A DNA stretch of 41,095 nucleotides from an uncultured Fusobacterium sp. (GCF_905200055.1 NZ_CAJKIS010000020.1:1-41095); one strand, 5' to 3'; counted from the first letter of the stretch, positions 32,089 through 40,480 are shown. Numbers and translations: made by a program. The notes: a model not told the origin generated them from the letters alone.

Positions 32089-33084
32089 ATGAAAAAAATG
32101 ATTAACAATCCTGAAAACATTGTAAATGAAATGGTTAATGGAATGCTAAAAGCTTATCCTAACTCATTAAGACAAGTAGAAGATTTACCAGTTATTGCTA
32201 GAAAAGAAAAAAAAGAGGGAAAAGTTGCTCTTATCAGTGGTGGAGGAAGTGGACATGAACCTTCACATGCTGGATTTGTAGGTTGTGGAATGCTTGATGC
32301 TGCTGTTGCTGGAGAGGTTTTCACATCACCAAGTGCTGATAAAGTTTATGAAGCTATTAAAGCTGTTGACAGTGGAGCTGGAGTATTACTTATCATTAAA
32401 AACTATAGTGGTGATGTAATGAACTTTGAAATGGCTGCTGAAATGGCTGGAATGGAAGGAATAGAAGTTAGAAAGATAATAGTTAATGATGATATTGCTG
32501 TTGAAAACAGTACTTATACAGTTGGAAGAAGAGGAATTGCAGGAACTGTTCTTGTTCATAAAATGGTTGGAGCTGCTGCTGAAAAAGGATATTCACTTGA
32601 AAAACTTGAAGAGTTTGGAAACAAAGTTATAAGTAGAACTAAAACTATGGGAATGTCACTAAAACCTTGTTATGTTCCTACAACTGGAAAAATGAGTTTT
32701 GAACTACCTGAAGATGAAGTTGAAATTGGATTAGGTATTCATGGAGAGCCTGGAACTCATAGAGAAAAGATGCAAAATGCTGATGCTCATGTAGATTACT
32801 TATTAGATAAACTTTTAGCTGAATCAAATCTAGCTGAAAATGATGAAGTTGCTGTTTTAGTAAATGGACTTGGAGAAACTACACTGATTGAATTATTTAT
32901 AATCAACAATAGAGTTGCTGATGTTCTTGCATCAAAAAATATAAAAGTATTTGATACAGTAGTTGGAAACTATATGACTTCACTAGATATGGGAGGATTC
33001 TCAATCACTCTTGTTAAACTAGATGATGAAATGAAAGAGATGTTAAAAGCTAAAGCTGATACTCCAGCTTTCAAAAGATTTTAG
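32089..33084 (+). CDS. dhaK: PTS-dependent dihydroxyacetone kinase, DhaK subunit
   Basis: A 331-residue substrate-binding subunit. GGGSGHEPSHAGFVG (51-65) is the conserved N-terminal block, and H218 in GLGIHGEPGTHREK is the histidine that binds dihydroxyacetone as a hemiaminal in DhaK of E. coli, at the same number. It receives phosphate from ADP tightly held on DhaL. CGGAGG precedes the ATG. First gene of dhaK-dhaL-dhaM, with an attenuator-like leader. Confidence 0.95.
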   Translation: MKKMINNPENIVNEMVNGMLKAYPNSLRQVEDLPVIARKEKKEGKVALISGGGSGHEPSHAGFVGCGMLDAAVAGEVFTSPSADKVYEAIKAVDSGAGVLLIIKNYSGDVMNFEMAAEMAGMEGIEVRKIIVNDDIAVENSTYTVGRRGIAGTVLVHKMVGAAAEKGYSLEKLEEFGNKVISRTKTMGMSLKPCYVPTTGKMSFELPEDEVEIGLGIHGEPGTHREKMQNADAHVDYLLDKLLAESNLAENDEVAVLVNGLGETTLIELFIINNRVADVLASKNIKVFDTVVGNYMTSLDMGGFSITLVKLDDEMKEMLKAKADTPAFKRF

Positions 33085-33095
33085 GAGGAAAATAG

Positions 33096-33713
33096 ATGGA
33101 ATTACTAGAAATAATTAAAAAAGTAAGTGATACAATTATTGAAAACAAAGATTATTTAACTGATCTTGATAGAGAGATTGGAGATGGAGATCACGGAGTA
33201 AACCTAGCTAGAGGTTTTGAAAAGATTGAGGCTGAATTACCAAAAATGGCTGATATGAAACCTGCTGACATCTTCAATAAGATGACTATGTTACTTATGT
33301 CAAATGTTGGTGGAGCATCAGGGGCATTATACGCAACTGCTCTTATGAAAGCAACTGCTTACTTAAAGAAAAAGGATGAGATAGATGCAAATGATGTAGT
33401 GGCTATTTGGGATGAAATGATAAAGGGTATTCAAATGAGAGGTAAAGCAGTTAAGGGAGAAAAGACAATGCTAGATACACAAATCCCTGCTTATGAGGCT
33501 TTAAAATCTGCTGTTGAAGGTGGAAAGGATATTAAAGAAGCTTTTAAAGATGCTTTAACTCAAGGTGAAATTGGAATGAACTCTACAAAGGATATTATTG
33601 CCACTAAAGGTAGAGCAAGTTATTTAGGTGAAAGAAGTATAGGACATCTTGACCCTGGATCTGTTTCTTCATACTTAATAATCAAAACTATCTGTGAAGA
33701 GTTAAATAAATAG
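33096..33713 (+). CDS. dhaL: PTS-dependent dihydroxyacetone kinase, DhaL subunit
   Basis: A 205-residue helical-barrel subunit carrying a permanently bound ADP-Mg. The metal/nucleotide motif DREIGDGDHGVNLARGFE is intact, with GGASGALYATALM and GRASYLGERSIGHLDPGS further on. It passes phosphate from DhaM to dihydroxyacetone on DhaK. TAGGAGG spans the dhaK stop and lies eight bases before the ATG, so translation is linked. Confidence 0.95.
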   Translation: MELLEIIKKVSDTIIENKDYLTDLDREIGDGDHGVNLARGFEKIEAELPKMADMKPADIFNKMTMLLMSNVGGASGALYATALMKATAYLKKKDEIDANDVVAIWDEMIKGIQMRGKAVKGEKTMLDTQIPAYEALKSAVEGGKDIKEAFKDALTQGEIGMNSTKDIIATKGRASYLGERSIGHLDPGSVSSYLIIKTICEELNK

Positions 33714-33723
33714 AGGTGAAAAA

Positions 33724-34119
33724 ATGGTAGGAATAGTAGTCGTTTCACATAGTGAAAAGTTAGCTCATGAAGTTATTGAGCTATGTAATGAGATGAAAAA
33801 ATATGATTTCCCTGTGATCAATGGTAGTGGAACTGATGGTGGAAACTTAGGTTCAGATCCTATGAGAATAAAAGATGCTATTGAGAAAGCATATACTAAT
33901 GAGGGAGTTTTAATATTCTGTGACATTGGAAGTTCTATTTTAAATAGTGAAATGGCTATGGAATTTCTTGATGAGAGTTATGATAGAGCAAAAATTAAAA
34001 TTGCTGATGCTCCAATAGTTGAGGGAACTCTTATGGCTATGGCTATTAATGATGAAAAGGCAAATATTGATAGCATAGAAGAGGAATTGGCAGAGTTAAA
34101 AAACTTTAATAAGGTTTAA
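33724..34119 (+). CDS. dhaM: PTS-dependent dihydroxyacetone kinase, DhaM phosphotransferase subunit
   Basis: A 131-residue EIIA-mannose-like protein that takes phosphate from HPr and hands it to the ADP of DhaL. The phosphorylated histidine is H9 in VGIVVVSHSEKLAHEV. Only the EIIA-like domain is present, in contrast to the multidomain DhaM of E. coli with HPr- and EI-like parts; the short form is common in other phyla. Its ATG follows GAGGTGAAAAA, ten bases after dhaL. A terminator follows. Confidence 0.93.
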   Translation: MVGIVVVSHSEKLAHEVIELCNEMKKYDFPVINGSGTDGGNLGSDPMRIKDAIEKAYTNEGVLIFCDIGSSILNSEMAMEFLDESYDRAKIKIADAPIVEGTLMAMAINDEKANIDSIEEELAELKNFNKV

Positions 34120-34131
34120 GCTATATTTATT

Positions 34132-34163
34132 AAGGGCACTTTTAAAGCAAGTGCTCTTTTTTT
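34132..34163 (+). terminator. Terminator of dhaKLM
   Basis: Arms AAGGGCACTT (34132-34141) and AAGTGCTCTT (34149-34158), one G-U pair, followed by a run of T. Confidence 0.88.
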
Positions 34164-34203
34164 ACTTACTTTAGCTATGATTTTTGAAATATTAATATAA
34201 AAA

Positions 34204-34254
34204 ATACAAACTACGCTTATTTTCTTAATTAAAAATTTTAAGTGTAGTTTGTAT
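34204..34254 (-). terminator. Terminator of the DUF486 gene
   Basis: Sixteen-base arms ATACAAACTACGCTTA (34204-34219) and TAAGTGTAGTTTGTAT (34239-34254), one G-U pair; on the minus strand TTTTTTAT follows. Confidence 0.8.
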
Positions 34255-34269
34255 AAAAGTTTAATAAAA

Positions 34270-34602
34270 TTATTTTTTGAACATGAAATATACTGCCCCT
34301 ATCATACAAAGGAAAGCATATATGTAATTTAATCTAAACTCTTGTTTTAAGTATAAAACTGAAAATCCTGAAAAAACTATCAATGTAATAACCTCTTGAA
34401 TTATCTTTAATTGAGCTACTGTAAAGTATTGTGCACCTATTCTATTAGCTGGAATTGAAAAACAATATTCAAAAAAAGCTATTCCCCAACTTGATAATAT
34501 AGCAAAAATTAAAGCACTTTTAGTATTTTTTAAATGCCCATACCAAGCAAAAGACATAAAAATATTAGAAATAAATAATAAACAGATTGGTAAAAATTTC
34601 AT
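34270..34602 (-). CDS. DUF486-family small membrane protein (DMT superfamily)
   Basis: A 110-residue protein with four membrane segments. FMSFAWYGHLK, SSWGIAFFEYCFSIPANRIG and QLKIIQEVITLIVF are the hallmarks of DUF486, a family related to small multidrug-resistance transporters. The transported compound is unknown. Its ribosome binding site AGGAGG is completely paired in a 15-bp hairpin (34603-34639) that reaches the ATG, so translation is probably conditional. Confidence 0.85.
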   Translation of the reverse strand: MKFLPICLLFISNIFMSFAWYGHLKNTKSALIFAILSSWGIAFFEYCFSIPANRIGAQYFTVAQLKIIQEVITLIVFSGFSVLYLKQEFRLNYIYAFLCMIGAVYFMFKK

Positions 34603-34639
34603 AAAATCCTCCTAGAAATATAGTTCTAAAAGGGATTTT
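34603..34639 (-). promoter_or_regulatory. Hairpin burying the Shine-Dalgarno sequence of the DUF486 gene
   Basis: In the minus-strand mRNA, AAAATCC pairs with GGATTTT and UUUUAGAA with UUCUAGGA (two G-U pairs), with one bulged C and a six-base loop. The AGGAGG (complement at 34608-34613) is fully inside the 3' arm and the stem ends one base before the ATG. No T tract follows, so it is not a terminator. Confidence 0.65.
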
Positions 34640-34687
34640 ACTTCAAATTAAAAAAAATTTCAAGTTTTTTATTAAATTTACTACATT

Positions 34688-34879
34688 TTATTTGATAATC
34701 TCTTTTAATTTGACCCAAAAATTTTTTTTATCACTTTTTCCCTCTATACTTCTTATCTCTTTTCTAAGAAATATTTTTAATTTATTGTTAGGACAAATAT
34801 TACACATTTTAGCATGACATATTCTACAACTTCCCTCTATTTTATCTAATTTTTCCTTATACTCTCTTAATTTCTCCAT
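34688..34879 (-). CDS. Small protein with two CxxC pairs
   Basis: A 63-residue basic protein with the pattern C-x2-C-x4-C-x2-C (CRICHAKMCNICP, residues 18-30), which could bind zinc or an Fe-S cluster. An extended -10 promoter at 34897-34905 and a purine-rich site before the ATG support it being real. Its terminator is not obvious, and it may run into the DUF486 gene 85 bases downstream. Family and function are not recognised. Confidence 0.55.
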   Translation of the reverse strand: MEKLREYKEKLDKIEGSCRICHAKMCNICPNNKLKIFLRKEIRSIEGKSDKKNFWVKLKEIIK

Positions 34880-34896
34880 ATTCCATCACCAATTTT

Positions 34897-34905
34897 ATTA
34901 TAGCA
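34897..34905 (-). promoter_or_regulatory. Extended -10 promoter of the small CxxC protein
   Basis: On the minus strand TGC-TATAAT, without a good -35. Confidence 0.5.
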
Positions 34906-34969
34906 TAAAGTTTATTAAAAAAGTATAGTTTTATCAGAGATTTTTTCTTCCTTAAAATCAAAATATTTA

Positions 34970-34998
34970 TTCAATTTTTAAGCAAAAAATGATAATAT
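34970..34998 (+). promoter_or_regulatory. Promoter of the 35032-36015 gene
   Basis: TTCAAT (34970-34975), 17 bases, extended -10 TGA-TAATAT (TAATAT at 34993-34998). Confidence 0.5.
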
Positions 34999-35031
34999 AT
35001 ATGTATTAATTAAAAGATAGAGGTTGCTTTT

Positions 35032-36015
35032 ATGGAAAAAGTTAATAAAAAAGAAAAAAAAATAATATTAGTAAATAAAGAAAATTTTAAAACTTCTATA
35101 ACTGAAATTTTAAGTAATTCTAATGTAAATTACTTAGTTCTTTTGCAATTTAAGAATAATTTAGACGAAAATTTTTCTATGTTAGATGAATTAAAAAGAT
35201 ATTTTCTTGGAAAAAATAGATATGGTTATCTAAAAAATACAGTTATTTTTAGTGATAGGGAATATTTGGCTAATGATTTAGGAGTACATGGGATTATAAC
35301 CATAAAAAATCTAGAAAATTTTGATGTAAACAAATTAAATACTCTATATGAAAATTTTAATTTTGAAGAAAAAACAATTGATGATTTTCTTAAAGATAAT
35401 TCAATTGCTTTAGAATATAAATTAGATTTATATAATTATATAGACCCTTGGATTACATCAATCAATGGTGTTGGAATTTTAACTATAAGTGACAAAAATT
35501 ATGATAAAATTATGTGCAATTATCATAAGGTAAAAAGATTATATCCAGATATAACTATTGTTGTTTTAAAAGGTAAGGATGATTCTCGTCCTTTAAGTTT
35601 ATTAAAAATGATAGGAGCTGATGCTCATATTACTTTAGGAATCACAAATATAAAAAATATTTCTTATACTAAAAGATTAGATGCTTTAGTTTACAATAGA
35701 AGTCCATATTCTGAAAAAAATATAAGAAATTTTATATTTGAAGTATTAAAAAATAAAAATTTTGAAAATGCTCTTTTTAATTTTAGAGATTTTATGGGAA
35801 TAGCACCTAAAAATTTTGAAGCTGATATTTTTTATGATGAAGAAGAGGAAATAAATAAAAAAGAAAAAAAATTTTTTAAATTAAAAGTTACTACTTTAAG
35901 AAAAAATGAGATATCTAAAGATAAAATAGAGAAAGAAAGTATAATTTTATATAAATGTGAAGAAAATTGTAAAAAAGAAATGTTTTATTTTGAAAAAATA
36001 GATAAAATAGAATAA
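35032..36015 (+). CDS. Lineage-specific protein with two possible receiver-like domains
   Basis: A 327-residue soluble protein I cannot assign. Residues 30-110 (VNYLVLLQFKNN, VIFSDREYLANDLGVHGII) and 145-215 (VGILTISDKNYDKIM, YPDITIVVLKGKDD, SLLKMIGADAHITLGI) each have an alternating strand/helix rhythm, and the second resembles strands 3-5 of a response-regulator receiver; a phosphoacceptor aspartate is not clear. The last 50 residues are very lysine- and glutamate-rich. It has its own promoter and an exceptional terminator, so it is a single-gene unit. Very A-rich codons, like its neighbours. Confidence 0.6.
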   Translation: MEKVNKKEKKIILVNKENFKTSITEILSNSNVNYLVLLQFKNNLDENFSMLDELKRYFLGKNRYGYLKNTVIFSDREYLANDLGVHGIITIKNLENFDVNKLNTLYENFNFEEKTIDDFLKDNSIALEYKLDLYNYIDPWITSINGVGILTISDKNYDKIMCNYHKVKRLYPDITIVVLKGKDDSRPLSLLKMIGADAHITLGITNIKNISYTKRLDALVYNRSPYSEKNIRNFIFEVLKNKNFENALFNFRDFMGIAPKNFEADIFYDEEEEINKKEKKFFKLKVTTLRKNEISKDKIEKESIILYKCEENCKKEMFYFEKIDKIE

Positions 36016-36030
36016 CCAGCAAAATATTAT

Positions 36031-36070
36031 AAAAAGGTTCAAATTAAAAAATTTAATTTGAACCTTTTTT
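36031..36070. terminator. Bidirectional terminator
   Basis: Perfect 18-bp arms (36031-36048 and 36052-36069, AAAAAGGTTCAAATT at the base) with a three-base loop and T or A runs on either side. It serves the converging genes. Confidence 0.9.
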
Positions 36071-36076
36071 ATTTAC

Positions 36077-36427
36077 TTATAATATATCTTCTTTATCATC
36101 TATAACTTCTACTGTTCCAATATATTTTATATCTCCAAACCCTAAAATTAGATAAAAAATAAAACCTAAAAAAGCAAGTCCTACTCCAAAAAGAAAACTC
36201 TTTCCAAAAGCTCTAGCTACAGCTATATTTATTAAAAATACAACTATAACATTCACTACTGGAATAAATATAAGAATAAACCACCACCAAGGTTTATTAG
36301 CTATTTTTGTTATAAGTACAAATATATTATAGAATGGTATTAATGATTTCCAGCCAGCAACTCCTGCTTTTTCAAAAACTTTCCACATTCCTATAATAAG
36401 CAATACATAAAGTACAAAACTAATCAT
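36077..36427 (-). CDS. DUF5684-like small membrane protein
   Basis: A 116-residue protein with about three membrane segments. VFEKAGVAGWKSLIPFYNIFVL, ANKPWWWFILIFIPVVNVIV and AFGKSFLFGVGLAFLGFIFYLILGFG match the family usually called DUF5684, which resembles the membrane anchor of some signal-peptidase-like proteins. The role is unknown. AGGAGG precedes the ATG. It starts 28 bases after the CvfB-like gene and is probably cotranscribed. Confidence 0.75.
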   Translation of the reverse strand: MISFVLYVLLIIGMWKVFEKAGVAGWKSLIPFYNIFVLITKIANKPWWWFILIFIPVVNVIVVFLINIAVARAFGKSFLFGVGLAFLGFIFYLILGFGDIKYIGTVEVIDDKEDIL

Positions 36428-36455
36428 AACTTCCTCCTAAAAATATAAAATTATT

Positions 36456-37325
36456 TTATTTAGTTTTTTTAACTAGTCTATAATACCCTTTTTCATTTTT
36501 CTCAACTTTTCCATTTTTTAGTAAATTTCCCATAGCTCTTTTAAAAGCTTTTTTACTCATGTTAAAGTAATCTATAATCTCTTCTGGACTACTTTTATCA
36601 GTGAACCCAAAACTATCTCCTAACAATCTCATTTTACCAAGTATAAGTTCAGCATCCTCGTCTATTTGGATATATGCTCTCTCTCTCGGTGTTAAATCTA
36701 TTTTTCCATCTTCTCTAACTCTAATAACTCTAGCTTCTATCTCATCTCCAACTTTATAATCTTTAAAATACTCAATTTTAGGAATAAGTCCAAAATATCT
36801 ATCTTCTACTGCTACAAAAACTCCAATATTTGGCTCTATTCTATATACAGTTCCAGAAACTATATCATTTTTCTTAATAGAAGTTGATGGAAGAAGGAAT
36901 TTATAGATTTTCATTGTTGCTGAAAGTCTTCCTTTACTATCTTCATATATTCCAACTAAATATTTTTTACCTACTTCAACTTGTATCTCTTGTTGTCCTC
37001 TAGGAAGAAGTAACTCTTTTTTTAATCCCCAATCCATAAAAGCTCCTAATTTAGGATTTACATCTGTAACCTCTAATTTAGCTAAAGTTCCAACAAGAGC
37101 TTCAGTTTTTCTAAAAGTTGCCACTGGTCTATCTTCAGAGTCCATATATATTAAAACTTCTACCTCGTCTCCCTCTTTTAACTCTCTTTCTTCTAATTCA
37201 TTATTTGGAAGAAGTATACTTATATCCTCTATTTCCTCTCCCTCTTTTTCAACCTCAGTAAGATAAGCTCCTACACTTGTAAATCTATCAACTATCATTT
37301 TTTGTCTTTTACCTATTTTTATCAT
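36456..37325 (-). CDS. cvfB: S1 RNA-binding protein, CvfB/YitL family
   Basis: A 289-residue protein with three S1-like OB folds (about 1-70, 75-145 and 148-215) and a C-terminal winged helix (SPEEIIDYFNMSKKAFKRAM). GAFMDWGLKKELLLPRGQQ and IGVFVAVEDRYFGLIPK are the diagnostic S1 cores. Members bind RNA and affect virulence gene expression in staphylococci; here a general role in RNA metabolism is likely. GGAGAG precedes the ATG, with a promoter at 37361-37389. Confidence 0.88.
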   Translation of the reverse strand: MIKIGKRQKMIVDRFTSVGAYLTEVEKEGEEIEDISILLPNNELEERELKEGDEVEVLIYMDSEDRPVATFRKTEALVGTLAKLEVTDVNPKLGAFMDWGLKKELLLPRGQQEIQVEVGKKYLVGIYEDSKGRLSATMKIYKFLLPSTSIKKNDIVSGTVYRIEPNIGVFVAVEDRYFGLIPKIEYFKDYKVGDEIEARVIRVREDGKIDLTPRERAYIQIDEDAELILGKMRLLGDSFGFTDKSSPEEIIDYFNMSKKAFKRAMGNLLKNGKVEKNEKGYYRLVKKTK

Positions 37326-37360
37326 TAATTCGTCTCTCCTTAAATAAAATATTAGATTTT

Positions 37361-37389
37361 ATTATACCTTTTATTCTAATTATTTACAA
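37361..37389 (-). promoter_or_regulatory. Promoter of the cvfB-like gene
   Basis: On the minus strand TTGTAA (37384-37389), 17 bases, TATAAT (37361-37366). The -35 overlaps the stop codon of the upstream ATPase gene. Confidence 0.7.
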
Positions 37390-38088
37390 GAATAATTTTT
37401 TTATTTCTAATTTAAAATTCTCTCTTTCTTCATTGTTTATCCACTCTTTTAAAGCAAATTCATTAGTAAAAATAGATTTTACTACACTCGGATTTTCTCC
37501 TAATACTACTATATTTTCTCCTAAAGTTATTGCTGTATCAATATCATGTGTAATTAAAATAATCGTTTTCTTTTCTAATTCTTGTAATTTTATTAAATCT
37601 TTAACAATCTCATTTTTTATCTTTATATCTAAAAATTCAAAAGGCTCATCCATAAACATATAATTTGAAGGAAAAGCAAATGCACGAGCTATTCCAACTC
37701 TTCTTTTCATTCCTCCACTTAACATATTAGGAAATTCTTTTTCACTTCCTCCTAAATTAACCATGCTTAAATATTTTTTTATCCTTTGATCAATTTTTGC
37801 TTTTTCAACTTTTCCTTTTAAAACAAATTTAATATTATCATAAACACTTTTCCAAGGAATTAAGGTATCATCTTGAAAAACATATGAAATTCCATTTTTA
37901 TGTTCCCTTTCAAATATAACTTCCCCGTTATAATCTTTTATCTTTCCAGCTATTATATTTAAAAGAGTAGATTTACCACAGCCAGATTCTCCTAGAATAG
38001 CTGTAATTTTCCCTTCTTCTAACTTAATATCTATACCGCCTAATACTTTTTTATCTCCATAAGATTTCACTATATTTTTTAGATACAC
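37384..38088 (-). CDS. ABC transporter ATP-binding protein, SsuB/TauB/NrtD type
   Basis: About 234 residues. All motors are intact: Walker A GESGCGKST, Q-loop VFQDD, signature LSGGMKRRVGIARA, Walker B MFMDEPFEFLD and the H-loop ITHD. It powers the importer formed with the permease and binding protein immediately upstream. The likely start is the GTG at 38088, eight bases after GGAGG; an ATG at 38103 lies before that site without its own. It is the last gene of the operon. Confidence 0.88.
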   Translation of the reverse strand: MYLKNIVKSYGDKKVLGGIDIKLEEGKITAILGESGCGKSTLLNIIAGKIKDYNGEVIFEREHKNGISYVFQDDTLIPWKSVYDNIKFVLKGKVEKAKIDQRIKKYLSMVNLGGSEKEFPNMLSGGMKRRVGIARAFAFPSNYMFMDEPFEFLDIKIKNEIVKDLIKLQELEKKTIILITHDIDTAITLGENIVVLGENPSVVKSIFTNEFALKEWINNEERENFKLEIKKLFL

Positions 38089-38090
38089 TA

Positions 38091-38843
38091 TTATTTCCTC
38101 CATCTATTAAGCTTTAAATTGAAATTTTTTATTGTAATTTCAATTAGAAAGTTTACAAGAATTATTATAATTATCCAAGCAAATATAGTAGCACTTTCAA
38201 GATATATTTTTCCCATAAATATTTCTCCCCCTATAGAAAGTGAATCTTGAGCCAATACTTCTCCTGCTATTATCACTTTTAAAGTAAGCCCTATTATAGC
38301 TGAAAGACTTGGAGCTAAGAAAAAATATACTCCTGATAGATAAATATCCTTAAATATTAAAAATTTAGATACATTATATATTTTCGCCATTTTTACTAAG
38401 TCATTATCTATTGATTCTATCCCACCTAGAATATTTTCATATATAATTGGTAAAACAATCATCATTCCAGCAAAAAATGGAACAAACTCTACTTTGCTCC
38501 ATATTAATACTAAAATTATAACTGCTATTGTAGGAATTGATTTTATAAAGTTAATAAATGGAAAAAATATTAGATAAAAAAATTTATATCTATATGATAA
38601 AACTCCTAGCATACTTCCTAAAAAAAATGAGACCACAAGACTTATAGTTGCTTTTTTTAAAGTATTAAAAAGTATTATTAAAAAATCTCTATTTTTTATA
38701 ATATTAACTAAAGAATTAAAAATATCTAATATATCTGGAAAAATCATTGAATTTCCAATAATTCTTGCAATAATTTCCCATACTCCAATAAAAATTACTG
38801 GTGATAAGAAAAGATAATTATTTTGATATGAATATCTCTTCAT
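38091..38843 (-). CDS. ABC transporter permease, SsuC/TauC type
   Basis: About 250 residues with six hydrophobic segments and the EAA-like loop GGIESIDNDLVKMAKIYNVS, characteristic of permeases for sulfonates, nitrate, thiamine precursors and similar solutes. The ATG at 38843 is preferred; a TTG at 38861 is in frame. Either start overlaps the end of the binding-protein gene, so the two are coupled. The ATPase follows directly. Confidence 0.88.
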   Translation of the reverse strand: MKRYSYQNNYLFLSPVIFIGVWEIIARIIGNSMIFPDILDIFNSLVNIIKNRDFLIILFNTLKKATISLVVSFFLGSMLGVLSYRYKFFYLIFFPFINFIKSIPTIAVIILVLIWSKVEFVPFFAGMMIVLPIIYENILGGIESIDNDLVKMAKIYNVSKFLIFKDIYLSGVYFFLAPSLSAIIGLTLKVIIAGEVLAQDSLSIGGEIFMGKIYLESATIFAWIIIIILVNFLIEITIKNFNLKLNRWRK

Positions 38844-39765
38844 CAGGAATTTTTCCTCCAATAGCTTTTTTATTATTTTCTGCTATCTCTTTAAAATATA
38901 TCATATATTCATTTTTTCCTTCCACTGCAGTTGTAAAGTTAAAATTAGCTTTTTCTATTGCTTTATCTAGAATATCATTGGGTAAAGTTATTTTAGCTTT
39001 TGATATATAGTCTAATCTCTTTACATCATCACTCTCTACAAAAATAATGCTCTCTTTTAATTTTTCTATGAACTTATTTAGAAAACTAGGATTTTCTTTT
39101 AATATATTTTCTGAAACTATTAATGTTGATTGTGGATACCCCTTTGCTACATCAAATAAATTTTTCCACTCTTGATTAAGCTCAATATTAGCTTTGCTAT
39201 TTTTATCTTTAGAAAGAATTTTACTTGCCATAGGTTCAGCAATTACTACAATATCTTTTTTTCCACTTAAATAAAGTGGTGCCAACTCGTTTCCACTACC
39301 TAAATAATCAATTTTAATATCTTTAGGTTGATCTAAACCATTTTTCTTTAAAAGAGTTTGTAAAATTATATCTGGAGTAAGTCCTTTTCCTATTGTCGCT
39401 ATCTCTTTTCCTTTTAAATCTTTTAAAGAATTTAAACTTTCTCTACTAATTACATAAAAAGATCCCCAACCTACTGTACCACCAATTTTATATCCTAAGC
39501 CTTTATTATATAATTGTCCAGCAAGATTTGATGGGACTATAGCTATATCAGCATCTTTTTTCATAAGAGTCATAACTAAAGATTCAGATAGCTTCTCAAT
39601 TTTATATTCAATATCAATATCATCTATTTTAGAGTCTTCATTTATCATCTTAATTAAACTTAAAGCTGGAAGTCCATCTGGAGCTACCACTTTAATTTTA
39701 TCTTTAGAATATATACTGATACTTAAAAATAACACTGATAAAAAACAAATAATCTTATTTTTCAT
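38818..39765 (-). CDS. ABC transporter substrate-binding protein, NMT1/SsuA-like
   Basis: A 315-residue periplasmic protein: signal peptide MKNKIICFLSVLFLSISIYS, then the two-lobe fold with GLPALSLIKMI, DADIAIVPSNLAGQLYNKG and LKGKEIATIGKGLTPDIIL. The NMT1/NrtA-like family carries sulfonates, nitrate, aromatic acids or thiamine precursors; no TPP riboswitch is seen, so the ligand stays open. It lies between the degenerate ATPase and the permease in one operon. Confidence 0.87.
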   Translation of the reverse strand: MKNKIICFLSVLFLSISIYSKDKIKVVAPDGLPALSLIKMINEDSKIDDIDIEYKIEKLSESLVMTLMKKDADIAIVPSNLAGQLYNKGLGYKIGGTVGWGSFYVISRESLNSLKDLKGKEIATIGKGLTPDIILQTLLKKNGLDQPKDIKIDYLGSGNELAPLYLSGKKDIVVIAEPMASKILSKDKNSKANIELNQEWKNLFDVAKGYPQSTLIVSENILKENPSFLNKFIEKLKESIIFVESDDVKRLDYISKAKITLPNDILDKAIEKANFNFTTAVEGKNEYMIYFKEIAENNKKAIGGKIPDEEIFISK

Positions 39766-39778
39766 TTTAAATCCTTTC

Positions 39779-40480
39779 CTATTTAATTTTACTTTCTTTT
39801 TCCTTTATAAAATTAGCACAGTCTCCAAAGTAGAAATCTTTCTCTTTTTTTCTTAAAAATAAAAGTTTGTTTGCAAATTTTGAAATCTCTTTTATATTAT
39901 GAGTTATAAATATAACTGTAAGTTGTCTATTATCACATATTCTCTTTACAGTTTCATAAAAATTTACTTTACTTTTTAAATCTAATGTTGAACTAGGATT
40001 ATCAATGTATAGAAGTTTTGGGTCAGTTATCATATGTTTTGCCATATTAACTTTTAATTGTTGTAAGGTATTTAATTTATTTATTTTTTTATCTCTTACT
40101 TCAAAAAGCCCCATATCTCTTAAAAGATCATCTACTTTTTCCCAATCACTTTCTCCCATTATTTTTCCTCTGTTTCTTGAAATCATTCCTATTGCAACTA
40201 TCTCTCTAGCTGTTCCAGGAAATTCTTCTTTCGTTTGCATAATATTTTGTGGGATATAACTTACCTCATCCTTTCCAATATTATGATAAGCAATTTCACC
40301 TTCTATACCTGTTGTTATTAAACCTAACATACTTTTAATAAGGCTACTCTTTCCAGAACCAGGAACTCCTCCAATTGCTAGATAATCACCTCTTTCTACA
40401 TTGAAAGATATGTTTTGCAAAACTGTTCTATTTTTGATATTCAAACCAAACTTATCTACAGTTAATATGATATCACTCAT
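39779..40480 (-). CDS. Degenerate ABC ATPase
   Basis: A 233-residue ABC ATPase, first gene of the four-gene cluster. Walker A is good (GGVPGSGKSS, 37-46), with Q79 of the Q-loop and H194 of the H-loop. The signature LSGGQ is replaced by NTLQQ (137-141), and the catalytic glutamate after Walker B is Asn161 (LLYIDNPSSTLD). It should bind ATP but hydrolyse it poorly, if at all. It may pair with the normal ATPase as an asymmetric dimer, or regulate it. An extended -10 promoter lies upstream, and AGGAGG before the ATG. Confidence 0.85.
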   Translation of the reverse strand: MSDIILTVDKFGLNIKNRTVLQNISFNVERGDYLAIGGVPGSGKSSLIKSMLGLITTGIEGEIAYHNIGKDEVSYIPQNIMQTKEEFPGTAREIVAIGMISRNRGKIMGESDWEKVDDLLRDMGLFEVRDKKINKLNTLQQLKVNMAKHMITDPKLLYIDNPSSTLDLKSKVNFYETVKRICDNRQLTVIFITHNIKEISKFANKLLFLRKKEKDFYFGDCANFIKEKESKIK

